From: Hyphomicrobiales bacterium | GTDB taxonomy: Bacteria > Pseudomonadota > Alphaproteobacteria > Rhizobiales > GCA-2746425 | Assembly (NCBI GenBank): GCA_002746425.1 | Contig: NVXB01000057.1 | Location: 8,030-15,396 of the forward strand | Length of the DNA: 7,367 nt | Reading direction: 5' to 3' | Shown: one piece after another, positions 1 through 6,430 of the stretch | Numbering within the stretch: the stretch's first letter is position 1 | Layout: each line of letters starts with the position of its first letter | Notes under the pieces: generated by a model | What the model was told of the DNA's origin: nothing | Seen by the model: the letters and a program-made list of their open reading frames with translations, nothing else | Databases searched by the model: none | Made by a program: the position numbers and the translations under genes

Positions 1-848
1 GTTTCACCGCCCGGCAAAGATTTGACCGGAAACTGCGCGATAGAGCGCGGTGTGCTACCTTGCGCAACCACCCGCAATTGCCGCGATAAAGTGCCATCCA
101 GCGTGCCAGCGGGGCGATCTTGAATGTTGCGCTTTAGGGCATCCGACACTTCTACAACAGATGTTCCAACACGGCGCACATCCCGCTCATTCAGCTCAAT
201 GGCAATTTCAGCGTTGCGATAGCCAGAGAACGACACCTTGTCGATGCCCAGGTCCAAAAGATCATCGCGGATACGCTTGGCGAATATTTTTAGGGAGCTT
301 TCGGGAAAAGGACCCGAAATAGAAATACGGGCCAGATTATCGAAAAAGCGCGGCAGCGAGAGTTTTGGATCATCGGCATCTTCGGGCAAGGTGGTGACAC
401 CATTAAGCGCCTGCTCCACCCGGTCCTGCGCATCTTGCATATCGGTGCCAGGATCAAATTCCATGCGGATGGAACTGGAACCCTCGCGTGCATAGCTGGC
501 GATATCCGACACGCCTTCCAAAAACCGCAAGGATGGCTCGACATTGGCCAAAATGTTTTGCGCCACGTCTTCTGCGCTGGCACCCGGCCAACCAATGGTG
601 ACGGTGATGGAGCGAATTTCAATGCTGGGAAAAACCTGCGTTCTGATTTGGCCCAAAGCTGCCAGCCCGGCAATGATCATTAAAAACATCAGCAGATTGG
701 CTGCGTTTTTATGGCGCACAAAACTGGCGATCAGTCCTTGTTTTTTCTCGGTAAAATCAAACGATGGCCGCGCTGTATGGCCCCCTGATCCGGTTTGCTG
801 GGGAACAGATGGATCTGAACTGCCTTGCCGGATGAGAGGGTTTTTCAT
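1..848 (-). CDS. RND-family efflux transporter permease subunit (N-terminal part, cut by window edge)
   Basis: This is the inner-membrane proton-driven pump of a tripartite RND exporter. The frame is open for 282 codons from the ATG at 848-846 to the left edge, about a quarter of a usual permease of roughly 1,000 residues. A polar cytoplasmic stretch of about 45 residues comes first. Transmembrane helix 1 follows at about residues 49-68 (NLLMFLMIIAGLAALG). After it the periplasmic porter domain begins, with the family-typical VTIGWPGASAEDV at 83-95 and GVSDIASYAREGSSSIRMEF at 112-131. The start overlaps the stop of the membrane fusion protein gene as ATGA, and GAGGA stands 9 bases upstream, so translation is probably coupled. 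The leading stretch before helix 1 is longer than in AcrB-like pumps, which start almost at the helix. The sequence resembles the broad HAE1/AcrB-like group; substrate unknown. Confidence 0.93.
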   Translation of the reverse strand, partial: MKNPLIRQGSSDPSVPQQTGSGGHTARPSFDFTEKKQGLIASFVRHKNAANLLMFLMIIAGLAALGQIRTQVFPSIEIRSITVTIGWPGASAEDVAQNILANVEPSLRFLEGVSDIASYAREGSSSIRMEFDPGTDMQDAQDRVEQALNGVTTLPEDADDPKLSLPRFFDNLARISISGPFPESSLKIFAKRIRDDLLDLGIDKVSFSGYRNAEIAIELNERDVRRVGTSVVEVSDALKRNIQDRPAGTLDGTLSRQLRVVAQGSTPRSIAQFPVKSLPGGE

Positions 849-2338
849 GGCTGGCTTTCCTCGTCAGCTTTTTGGGGCCTACCGGTCTTTGGGGGCTTAT
901 CAGCGTCACTTGGACCGCTTGCACCCTTACCTCGTTTTCCAAAACTGCCTTGTTTTGGTGTTTCAGCGCTTTCCTGCCCCACCAATTGTACTTTTAGGCC
1001 CTCACCAGCCTCTGCAATGCGGGTGGTAAGAATCTCGGCACCCTCTTCCACGGGCCCAGAAACCAAAACACTGCCCGCATCAAACGCAGCAACATCGACC
1101 ATGACCGATTGCAGGCGGCCATCTTTGACAAGATAAATTCGTTTCTCATCATAAAGTGCGGATTCGGGGATTTTGAACACCTTGTCATAGGTGATATCGC
1201 CCAGTTGAACCTGCACAAAGGCACCGGGCCGCAGCACAGTTTCCTTGGTCAGCCCATCAAGCGCTGCATAAATAGATACGCCGCCCATATCCGCCGAAAT
1301 TGTGGGTGCGGTACGGGTAATCCGGCCTTTAAGAGCCAGGCTACGCTGGCCGGTTTCCCACAAAACATCCACAGGTTTTCCCTGTAATTGAGAGCCGGAC
1401 CCAACAAGACGGCCAAACTGTTGATCTGAAAGGGTAAATTCTACTTCCAGCGCAGAAATTTCTAGCAATTTTGCGACGATTTGATTGGCGCTTACCAATT
1501 GGCCCTGGGTCAGGCTTTCTGATTCAACAATGGCATCAAACCTGGAGATGACCACTGTGCGCTTAATATCCCGCAGCGCTTTTGTTTTGCGCAATTGCAG
1601 CCTGTCTAAAGCCGCCTGCTGCTGCTCCATCTTGGCAATTTCAATCAGGATGTGCGACCCGCTGCTTTGCAGCGCAGAATTTTTCTGCAACAGCACTTGT
1701 TGGCGCTGGTCCACAGTCTGGCGGGTAACTGATCCTTTTTTAATCAGGGCTTGGGCGCGTTCCAGATCCTTTTTTGCCAGCTCCAACTGCGCTGCAATGT
1801 TTGTCTGCTCGGTTCTGGCCGCCGCTATCTGAGCGTTGGCTTCCTTGATGCGGGCTTGCGACTCGCGAATATCAGCCGCGATCTCGGCAAGTGCTGTTTC
1901 AAAATCAAACGGATCAATTTCGGCCAATTGAGTGTTTGCGGAAATAATATGCCCAGCGCGTAATTGAGGGCTGAGGCTTTTTAATATGCCGCTTAGTTCT
2001 GCGCGCACCTCGACCACATTACCAGCGACAATTTCGCCATAAGCCGTGATTTTTGGCTGATAACTTCCCCAATGCGCGTGTATTGTTTCAATCGTATAGG
2101 CCTGCTCGCGAACGGGTCTTTGGGGTGGCTTTTTCTTATCCGCCACCATGCGCTGCATCACAAACCCGGAGGCTACGACAATCGCAAAGGCGATAATCAG
2201 CTGAAAAAAGATCGCGACGGGCCGGAAACGCTCGCGCTTCGATGCAGATACCGGGGCGCTTAACAGCTGTTTGGGAGGTTGTTCTTGATCCATATACTGA
2301 CGACAGCTCTCTGGCCAAAGCGTTTTGTTGCTTGCCAT
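845..2338 (-). CDS. RND efflux membrane fusion protein (periplasmic adaptor, HlyD/AcrA type)
   Basis: This adaptor joins the inner-membrane RND pump to an outer-membrane channel. Of 497 residues, 39-61 form one hydrophobic segment without a lipobox, so it is anchored by an N-terminal helix and not by lipid. The first lipoyl-like half lies near 98-145 (ITAYGEIVAGNVVEVRAELS). A long Ala/Gln/Glu-rich coiled-coil hairpin spans about 150-258, and the second lipoyl half is near 262-295 (SRFDAIVESESLTQGQLV). A beta-barrel (about 298-380) and a membrane-proximal domain (385-455) follow. The last 42 residues are a Lys/Pro/Gly-rich, probably disordered tail. Neither this start nor the alternative ATG at 2293-2291 (482 residues) has a good Shine-Dalgarno sequence, so the start is uncertain. 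The gene ends in a 4-base overlap with the permease gene. No outer-membrane factor or regulator lies on the visible side. Confidence 0.92.
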   Translation of the reverse strand: MASNKTLWPESCRQYMDQEQPPKQLLSAPVSASKRERFRPVAIFFQLIIAFAIVVASGFVMQRMVADKKKPPQRPVREQAYTIETIHAHWGSYQPKITAYGEIVAGNVVEVRAELSGILKSLSPQLRAGHIISANTQLAEIDPFDFETALAEIAADIRESQARIKEANAQIAAARTEQTNIAAQLELAKKDLERAQALIKKGSVTRQTVDQRQQVLLQKNSALQSSGSHILIEIAKMEQQQAALDRLQLRKTKALRDIKRTVVISRFDAIVESESLTQGQLVSANQIVAKLLEISALEVEFTLSDQQFGRLVGSGSQLQGKPVDVLWETGQRSLALKGRITRTAPTISADMGGVSIYAALDGLTKETVLRPGAFVQVQLGDITYDKVFKIPESALYDEKRIYLVKDGRLQSVMVDVAAFDAGSVLVSGPVEEGAEILTTRIAEAGEGLKVQLVGQESAETPKQGSFGKRGKGASGPSDADKPPKTGRPQKADEESQP

Positions 2339-2367
2339 ATGTCGACGACAACCAACAAACGGCGACG

Positions 2368-2387
2368 CCTGCGCACAATATCGCAGG
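2368..2387. repeat. Small dyad in the leader of the efflux operon
   Basis: CCTGCG at 2368-2373 and CGCAGG at 2382-2387 form a perfect 6-base inverted repeat around an 8-base AT-rich centre. It lies about 30 bases upstream of the membrane fusion protein start. It could be an operator for an unlinked regulator or a weak leader hairpin. There is no T-run making it a convincing terminator on either strand, and a 6-base dyad can occur by chance. Confidence 0.3.
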
Positions 2388-2421
2388 GCATGGGGCCGGG
2401 TTTAAGCGCACTCTTGGGTTA

Positions 2422-2451
2422 TATTTAGGCGCTGCAGTGCAACATTGCCAA
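2422..2451 (-). promoter_or_regulatory. Weak sigma70-like promoter candidate for the efflux operon
   Basis: Reading the minus strand, TTGGCA (2451-2446, 5 of 6 to TTGACA) is followed after 18 bases by TAAATA (2427-2422, a poor -10). A better -10 match, TATAAC at 2423-2418, overlaps but would sit 22 bases from the -35, which is too far. It lies between the dnaQ stop and the efflux start, where a separate promoter would be expected. This is a visual match only. Confidence 0.25.
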
Positions 2452-2507
2452 ATAAATTTCTGGTAATGCGGGATTTTAGGAGAGCGATAGAGCTTTGGCG
2501 ATTGATC

Positions 2508-3227
2508 TCAATCGCTTGGTTCAGATGCTTTTGGCAAACTGATGTACTTTTCCCAGACTGGGCGTCCTGAAAAAGTTCTGATGAATGCCCCGTGTTTGGC
2601 ACGATCTTCATCATTGATGCGCGGCGGTAGTGCCTGTTGGCGCGGCTCGGCTTTCCAGGCGTTTTCCGAATTTTCACCTCTGCCACCGGGGCCATCAAAC
2701 GCCATGGCGGCCTGCGTGCCGCCCAGCAACTCAATATAAACCTTTGCCAGCAGTTCAGAATCCAGTAGCGCGCCGTGAAAAGTACGGTGTTCATTGTTGA
2801 TCGAATAGCGCGAACACAGCGCATCCAGCGAATTGGGGCCAGCAGGATGTTTGTGGCGCGCCAATTGCAGCGTGTCGACCACGCGCTTTTCAGGAAAACG
2901 CGGGCGGCCCGTCATTTCCAGCTGGAGATTGATGAACCCCATATCAAAGCTGGCATTATGCGCGACCAGAATGCCATCCTCGCCAATGAATTCGAGAAAC
3001 TCGTCGACAATCGCTTCAAACAGCGGTTTGTCGGACAAGAATTCCGTTGAAAGCCCATGCACTTCATAAGCTCCCAACGGCACATCGCGTTCCGGGTTGA
3101 TGTATTGATGATAGGTGCGGCCCGTTGGAAAGCGGTTGAGCAGCTCGACGCCGCCAATTTCAACAAGACGATCGCCGGTACGAGGGTCCAGGCCGGTCGT
3201 TTCGGTATCAAACACGATCTCACGCAT
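2508..3227 (-). CDS. dnaQ: DNA polymerase III epsilon subunit, 3'-5' proofreading exonuclease
   Basis: Epsilon removes mismatched nucleotides as part of the Pol III core, bound to the alpha subunit. The 239-residue protein carries all DEDDh exonuclease residues. Exo I is FDTETTG with D7 and E9, Exo II is HNASFDMGF with D95, and Exo III is HGALLDSELLAKVY with H151 and D156. The nuclease domain covers about 1-170. A linker rich in Gly, Glu and Pro (about 176-205) leads to a C-terminal segment (about 205-230), the usual place for alpha binding. Length is close to that of E. coli epsilon (about 243). The ATG overlaps the end of coaE by 8 bases and has GGAG 10 bases upstream, so it is probably coupled. 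It is the last gene of the operon that starts with ppsR, and the next gene downstream on the same strand belongs to the efflux operon. Confidence 0.96.
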   Translation of the reverse strand: MREIVFDTETTGLDPRTGDRLVEIGGVELLNRFPTGRTYHQYINPERDVPLGAYEVHGLSTEFLSDKPLFEAIVDEFLEFIGEDGILVAHNASFDMGFINLQLEMTGRPRFPEKRVVDTLQLARHKHPAGPNSLDALCSRYSINNEHRTFHGALLDSELLAKVYIELLGGTQAAMAFDGPGGRGENSENAWKAEPRQQALPPRINDEDRAKHGAFIRTFSGRPVWEKYISLPKASEPSD

Positions 3228-3825
3228 CGCTCGTTTTCTCCGCAGCTAGCCCTAATTCGGTTAAAATAGCTCTCACTTGAGTTTGAGCGTTTTCAATACC
3301 TTTGTCGGTCCAAACGACAAAATCTGCAAGCGCACGCTTCTTTTCATCACTCATTTGCCGGCTTAACAACATTTCGAATTTTTCGACACTCATGCCTGAC
3401 CGTGCCAATACACGCTGCCTTTGCACATCTTCTGATGCTGTTACCACAATGGTTTTATCGCAAAGCTCATCCCCGCCGCTTTCAAACAGCAATGGAATAT
3501 CCAGCACCACAAATTTTTCTTTGCCAGCTTTGCATTTAGCCATGAAGTCGACCTCAGCCTGCCTCACCAGCGGATGAATGATCGCCTCAAGGTCTTTTAA
3601 CGCGCCCGGATTGGCCGTAATCTCGCGCGCCAACGCCGCCCGATCAATGGCATTCTCAACCACCGCTGCCGGAAACCGGGCAGCAATAGGTGCAATCGCA
3701 GATTTCGCATAAAGCTCATGCACGGCGGCATCGGCATCAAAGATCTTTGCACCCTCTTGCGCAAACAGCTGAGCCGTTGTGGTTTTACCCATGCCGATAG
3801 ACCCGGTCAGGCCCAAAACCAGCAT
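3220..3825 (-). CDS. coaE: Dephospho-CoA kinase
   Basis: CoaE phosphorylates the 3'-hydroxyl of the ribose of dephospho-CoA with ATP, the last step of coenzyme A synthesis in the cytosol. The 201-residue protein has the usual family length. The P-loop GSIGMGKTT is at residues 8-16 (G8, G11, G13, K14, T15). It is followed by FDADAAVHELY at 29-39, IHPLVR at 83-88, DIPLLFE at 109-115 in the CoA-binding region, and a lid/C-terminal motif RQMSDEKKRALADFVV at 156-171. All are typical of the family and nothing key is missing. The start ATG shares one base with the TAA stop of aroE (TAATG), and a G-rich GGGGGCGG just upstream, inside aroE, may serve as the ribosome-binding site. Its 3' end overlaps dnaQ by 8 bases, which points to one polycistronic message. 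Confidence 0.97.
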   Translation of the reverse strand: MLVLGLTGSIGMGKTTTAQLFAQEGAKIFDADAAVHELYAKSAIAPIAARFPAAVVENAIDRAALAREITANPGALKDLEAIIHPLVRQAEVDFMAKCKAGKEKFVVLDIPLLFESGGDELCDKTIVVTASEDVQRQRVLARSGMSVEKFEMLLSRQMSDEKKRALADFVVWTDKGIENAQTQVRAILTELGLAAEKTSDA

Positions 3826-4688
3826 TACACCGCCCCCAACACATGCGCGCGAAGTTCATCGCTCACTTTAGGGCGCACCCCAAACCATTTTTCAAACCCT
3901 GGCACCGCCTGATGCAGCAACATACCAACGCCGTCCACCACCTTATTCCCCTGCGCTTTCGCCTGCGCCAATAAAGGCGTTTCCAGCGGGGTGTAGACAA
4001 TATCAGTGACCAACGCTCTAGGGTTAAGATCTGTCAGAGGAAATTCCAGCGCCGGTTGACCCACCATGCCAAGCGCAGTGGTGTTGACCAACAAAGTGCA
4101 GGATTGCAAATGCTCCGAAGCTTGCTCAATCGATGAGGTTTTGAGCGTACAATTATGCTCCGCCGCCAAATCCTGGAACTGATTTGTGACTTCCTGCGCT
4201 CTAGCCAGAGTTCGATTGGCGATTAGGATTTGGGCAAAGCCGCGTGTGATCAAGCCATATATGATGGCCCGCGATGCACCGCCTGCGCCCAGCACAACCG
4301 CTTGTTTGGCGTCGCCGCTATCCCAATCAGGCGCATGCTGGTCGAGATTGGCTAAAAACCCATACGCGTCGGTGTTGGCGCAGTGCAAGGCACCGTCTTG
4401 CATCCAAAACGTATTGGCAGCGCCCAGAATTTGCGCGCTTGGCTCACGCACATCCGCCAGCTCCGCTAGGCGCTCCTTATGCGGAATGGTGGCATTACCG
4501 CCTGAAAAGACGCTGCTGCCATCGCGGATTGCGTTGAGAAAGGCCGGTAAATCACTCGGCGCAACATCCTGTGCTTGATAATGCGCAGATAAACCAAACT
4601 GCTTAATCCAAAAGCCATGCAACAAAGGCGAGCGGGAATGCTTGATCGGATGGCCGATAACGCAGGAGGTTTTTAGGGGAAGGGTCAT
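3825..4688 (-). CDS. aroE: Shikimate dehydrogenase (NADP+)
   Basis: AroE reduces 3-dehydroshikimate to shikimate with NADPH in the pathway to aromatic amino acids. I place the start at the ATG at 4688-4686, giving 287 residues. The frame stays open to 4787, but that extension reads through the end of maf and has no family resemblance. Shikimate-binding HSRSP is at 17-21. GGNATIPHKE at 63-72 contains the catalytic Lys71, with Ala where most relatives have Val (NVTIPHK). ANT at 91-93 and NTDAYG with Asp107 follow. The NADP-binding GAGGASRA is at 134-141, ANRT at 157-160 and VNTTALGM at 201-208. DGVGMLLHQA at 252-261 completes the C-terminal substrate site. The gene begins 19 bases after maf, with only a weak GCGGA as a ribosome-binding site. 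Confidence 0.97.
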   Translation of the reverse strand: MTLPLKTSCVIGHPIKHSRSPLLHGFWIKQFGLSAHYQAQDVAPSDLPAFLNAIRDGSSVFSGGNATIPHKERLAELADVREPSAQILGAANTFWMQDGALHCANTDAYGFLANLDQHAPDWDSGDAKQAVVLGAGGASRAIIYGLITRGFAQILIANRTLARAQEVTNQFQDLAAEHNCTLKTSSIEQASEHLQSCTLLVNTTALGMVGQPALEFPLTDLNPRALVTDIVYTPLETPLLAQAKAQGNKVVDGVGMLLHQAVPGFEKWFGVRPKVSDELRAHVLGAV

Positions 4689-4707
4689 CGATTCGTATCC
4701 GCAACAA

Positions 4708-5337
4708 TCAGCTAATAATAATGTCGTCCTGGCGCAAACGCGCCAATAGTGGCAATAGTGGCAGGCCCAAAATGGTGAAATAATCACCCTCGATTTTCTC
4801 GAATAATTGCGCGCCCAAACCCTCTAATTGATAGCCGCCAACACTTTGAAGACTGTCCGGCAAGGTTTGCGCAATATAACGCCCGATAAATTGCGGCGAT
4901 AAGGTCCGCATGGTCAAATGCGCCTGAGCATTATAACGCCACAGGGTTTCACCGTTTTTAACCAGCACGATGGCCGCGTTCAATGCGTGCGTGCGCCCAC
5001 TCAACGCCAGCAGATTTTTGCGCAGCTCATTCTCATCACCCGCCTTGTGAAATATTTCAGCGTCACAAGACAAGGTTTGGTCCGCACCAATAATAAGCGT
5101 GTCGGGATAGGCATTGGCCACATCCAGCGCCTTGGCTTCGGCCAAAACCAACGCCACATCCTCTGGATCAACATCGCGCCCAAGCGCCGCTTCCACGGCA
5201 CGCTCGTCTATATTAGCGGCGCAAGTGATGATTTTCAGCCCCGCATTGCGCAACAGCGCCGCCCTAATCGGGCTTTTGGAGGCCAACACCAAGGCCTCAT
5301 TCTGAAATTCGCCGTAATCCAATTCAGGACTGTTCAT
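4708..5337 (-). CDS. maf: Maf family nucleoside triphosphate pyrophosphatase
   Basis: Maf proteins hydrolyse modified or non-canonical nucleoside triphosphates to monophosphates, a cytosolic house-cleaning role that has also been linked to septum control. The 209-residue protein has LASKSPIRAALL at 18-29 (S20, S22, R25), the DER triplet at 44-46, K69, ADQT with the catalytic D86 at 85-88, SGRTH at 113-117, and the C-terminal pair GYQLEGLG at 168-175 and IEGDYFTILGLPLLPL at 182-197. Gln after the catalytic Asp (DQ rather than DT) is like the YceF branch, which prefers 7-methyl-GTP, so that activity is a reasonable but unproven guess. The start lies inside ppsR (14-base overlap) and has a strong ribosome-binding site. 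The long C-terminal half aligns with the usual family end and nothing is truncated. Confidence 0.95.
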   Translation of the reverse strand: MNSPELDYGEFQNEALVLASKSPIRAALLRNAGLKIITCAANIDERAVEAALGRDVDPEDVALVLAEAKALDVANAYPDTLIIGADQTLSCDAEIFHKAGDENELRKNLLALSGRTHALNAAIVLVKNGETLWRYNAQAHLTMRTLSPQFIGRYIAQTLPDSLQSVGGYQLEGLGAQLFEKIEGDYFTILGLPLLPLLARLRQDDIIIS

Positions 5338-6172
5338 TTTGCTCTTCCTGCCTCGCGCGGTATTCTTGGTAAATCGTCAATATGGCCGCCGCCGTCTCTT
5401 CGATGGAGCGCCGGGTGACATCGATGATCGGCCACCCCTTTTTGGCGCATAAGCGCCGGGTGAATGCCACTTCCTCGGCAACAGACTGCTTGTTGATATA
5501 GGCCGAGTTGATGCCATCTGCATTTATTGCCAAAAGCCGGTGTTGGCGGATTTGAACGATACGGTCGGGGCTTGCAATAAGGCCAACCACAAAGGTAGAT
5601 TGCAGCTGAGCCAGCTCTTCCGGCAAAGCAATATCTGAAACCAGCGGCACATTGGCGGTTTTAAAGCCGCGATTGGCCAAATAAATCGATGTCGGTGTTT
5701 TGGACGTTCGGCTGATGCCGGTGATGACAATATCTGCCAGGTTCAAATCCTGCGGCATTTGCCCGTCATCATGCATCATAGTGTAATTCAGCGCATCAAT
5801 GCGGCGGAAATAGTCGGTGTCCATTGTATGCTGAGCGCCAGCCCGGTTTTGTGCCTGCGTGCCCAGATAAGATTGAAACAGGCTGAGAATTGGGTCCAAC
5901 ACCGATAAAAACGGCACGCCCAGATCCTGGCACTTCACCTCAAGCATGCGCGCATGTTCCGGCTCAATCAACGTATACAGCACAATGCCTGGAGCCGCGC
6001 CAATATCGGCGGCAACCCGCTCAATATCGGCTTCGCTGCGTACCATCGTGTAGATATGCTCTATTGCATTTGCCGAATCATATTGGGCAGCAGCGGCTCT
6101 ACCAATGTTGATCAGCGTCTCACCGGTGGCATCTGACACCAAATGGACATGAAACTCGGTGGATTTCTTCAT
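5324..6172 (-). CDS. ppsR: PEP synthetase / pyruvate, phosphate dikinase regulatory protein (DUF299 bifunctional kinase/pyrophosphorylase)
   Basis: Family members inactivate PEP synthase or pyruvate phosphate dikinase by ADP-dependent phosphorylation of a Thr, and reactivate them by phosphate-dependent dephosphorylation, so they switch PEP formation from pyruvate off and on. I start at the ATG at 6172-6170 (282 residues), because FHVHLVSDATGETL at 7-20 is where relatives begin. An in-frame TTG at 6187 would add only five residues. The P-loop-like GISRTSKTPTS is at 152-162, HDDG at 134-137 and DVTRRSIEETAA at 251-262. Whether the target here is PEP synthase or the dikinase cannot be read from the sequence. 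It is the first gene of the five-gene operon and is divergent from hemE. This is the RP001-type neighbour of alphaproteobacterial origins. A DnaA-like box covers its ribosome-binding region. Confidence 0.95.
   Translation of the reverse strand: MKKSTEFHVHLVSDATGETLINIGRAAAAQYDSANAIEHIYTMVRSEADIERVAADIGAAPGIVLYTLIEPEHARMLEVKCQDLGVPFLSVLDPILSLFQSYLGTQAQNRAGAQHTMDTDYFRRIDALNYTMMHDDGQMPQDLNLADIVITGISRTSKTPTSIYLANRGFKTANVPLVSDIALPEELAQLQSTFVVGLIASPDRIVQIRQHRLLAINADGINSAYINKQSVAEEVAFTRRLCAKKGWPIIDVTRRSIEETAAAILTIYQEYRARQEEQNEQS
5342..5349 (-). promoter_or_regulatory. Ribosome-binding site that fixes the maf start
   Basis: On the minus strand AGGAAGAG ends 4 bases before the ATG at 5337-5335, with its AGGA core 8 bases away. 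It is embedded in the last codons of ppsR. It is the best Shine-Dalgarno match in the operon and supports an overlapping, coupled maf start. Confidence 0.65.
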
Positions 6173-6177
6173 ATCTT

Positions 6178-6186
6178 TAATCCACA
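6178..6186 (+). promoter_or_regulatory. DnaA-box-like site TAATCCACA (box 1)
   Basis: It matches TTATCCACA in 8 of 9 bases, with the deviation at position 2. It lies 5 bases upstream of the ppsR start codon and overlaps the GGA that would serve as the ppsR ribosome-binding site on the minus strand. Confidence 0.5.
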
Positions 6187-6235
6187 AATTGGGGAAAGGG
6201 CTGTTGATAATCTCTTACTAGATTTTGGAGAACTG

Positions 6236-6265
6236 GCGCAAGATTGTCTAGCAAGGTGATCTTGC
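6236..6265. repeat. Nested GCAAG/CTTGC inverted repeats
   Basis: GCAAGAT at 6238-6244 is the reverse complement of ATCTTGC at 6259-6265. A second arm, GCAAG at 6251-6255, pairs with CTTGC at 6261-6265 around a 5-base centre, so two folds compete for one right arm. GCGCAAG at 6236-6242 is also the reverse complement of CTTGCGC at 6300-6306. The clustering suggests a protein-binding or structural element in the origin. Confidence 0.5.
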
Positions 6266-6287
6266 CACAAAGGTTAAGAAAGTATGA

Positions 6288-6314
6288 ACAAGCATGATCC
6301 TTGCGCATGCTTGT
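6288..6314. repeat. Perfect 9-base inverted repeat in the origin region
   Basis: ACAAGCATG at 6288-6296 and CATGCTTGT at 6306-6314 are exact reverse complements around a 9-base spacer. The arm-to-arm centre distance is 18 bases, so both arms face nearly the same side of the helix, as for a dimeric regulator. No T-run follows, so it is not a clear terminator. Confidence 0.6.
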
Positions 6315-6334
6315 CGCATATGATCAGTAGCCGA

Positions 6335-6343
6335 TGGGGATAA
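6335..6343 (-). promoter_or_regulatory. DnaA-box-like site TTATCCCCA (box 2)
   Basis: Read on the minus strand it matches TTATCCACA in 8 of 9 bases, with the deviation at position 7. It is the only one of the four best boxes that keeps the TTATCC start. Confidence 0.4.
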
Positions 6344-6369
6344 GTTTTAACAGCCAGCTTATTCAGGAC

Positions 6370-6378
6370 TAATCCACA
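6370..6378 (+). promoter_or_regulatory. DnaA-box-like site TAATCCACA (box 3)
   Basis: It is identical in all nine bases and in orientation to the box at 6178-6186, 192 bases away, and again deviates from the consensus only at position 2. Confidence 0.5.
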
Positions 6379-6390
6379 AGGCACACACAA

Positions 6391-6416
6391 TTATGGCAGG
6401 ATTAACACACTGATAA
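6391..6416 (+). promoter_or_regulatory. Degenerate CtrA-type half-site array
   Basis: TTAT (6391-6394), TTAA (6402-6405, followed by C) and ATAA (6413-6416) are each 7 bases apart. They give two overlapping pairs that match TTAA-N7-TTAA in 7 of 8 defined bases. Another 7-of-8 pair, TTAA-N7-TGAA, lies at 6274-6288. In AT-rich DNA such matches are expected by chance, so confidence is low. Confidence 0.3.
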
Positions 6417-6430
6417 ATGGCTATAAATGG
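6413..6430 (+). repeat. Direct repeat of ATAAATGG with a 10-base period
   Basis: ATAAATGG occurs at 6413-6420 and again at 6423-6430, one helical turn apart. TATAA at 6422-6426 and TTATA at 6433-6437 form an additional dyad overlapping the second copy. Confidence 0.5.

Noticed and set aside
290..673. 127-codon minus-strand frame inside the RND permease
   Set aside because: The permease frame on the same strand is continuous through this stretch and has clear family motifs, so this is a shadow.
2136..2411. 91-codon minus-strand frame overlapping the efflux gene start
   Set aside because: It lies in another phase over the well-supported membrane fusion protein; Cys/Arg-rich composition is that of a shadow frame.
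2498..2515. Inverted repeat GCGATTG-N4-CAATCGC at the dnaQ stop as a Rho-independent terminator
   Set aside because: The 7-base stem is perfect, but it includes the final dnaQ codons, is not GC-rich and has no T-run after it on the minus strand.
4689..4787. N-terminal extension of aroE by 33 codons
   Set aside because: The extension reads the end of maf in another frame, is Cys/Tyr/Trp-rich and unlike any AroE; the ATG at 4688 starts at the family's usual N-terminus.
6173..6187. TTG start of ppsR five codons upstream
   Set aside because: The ATG at 6172 matches where relatives begin and has a plausible ribosome-binding site, so a TTG start is unnecessary.
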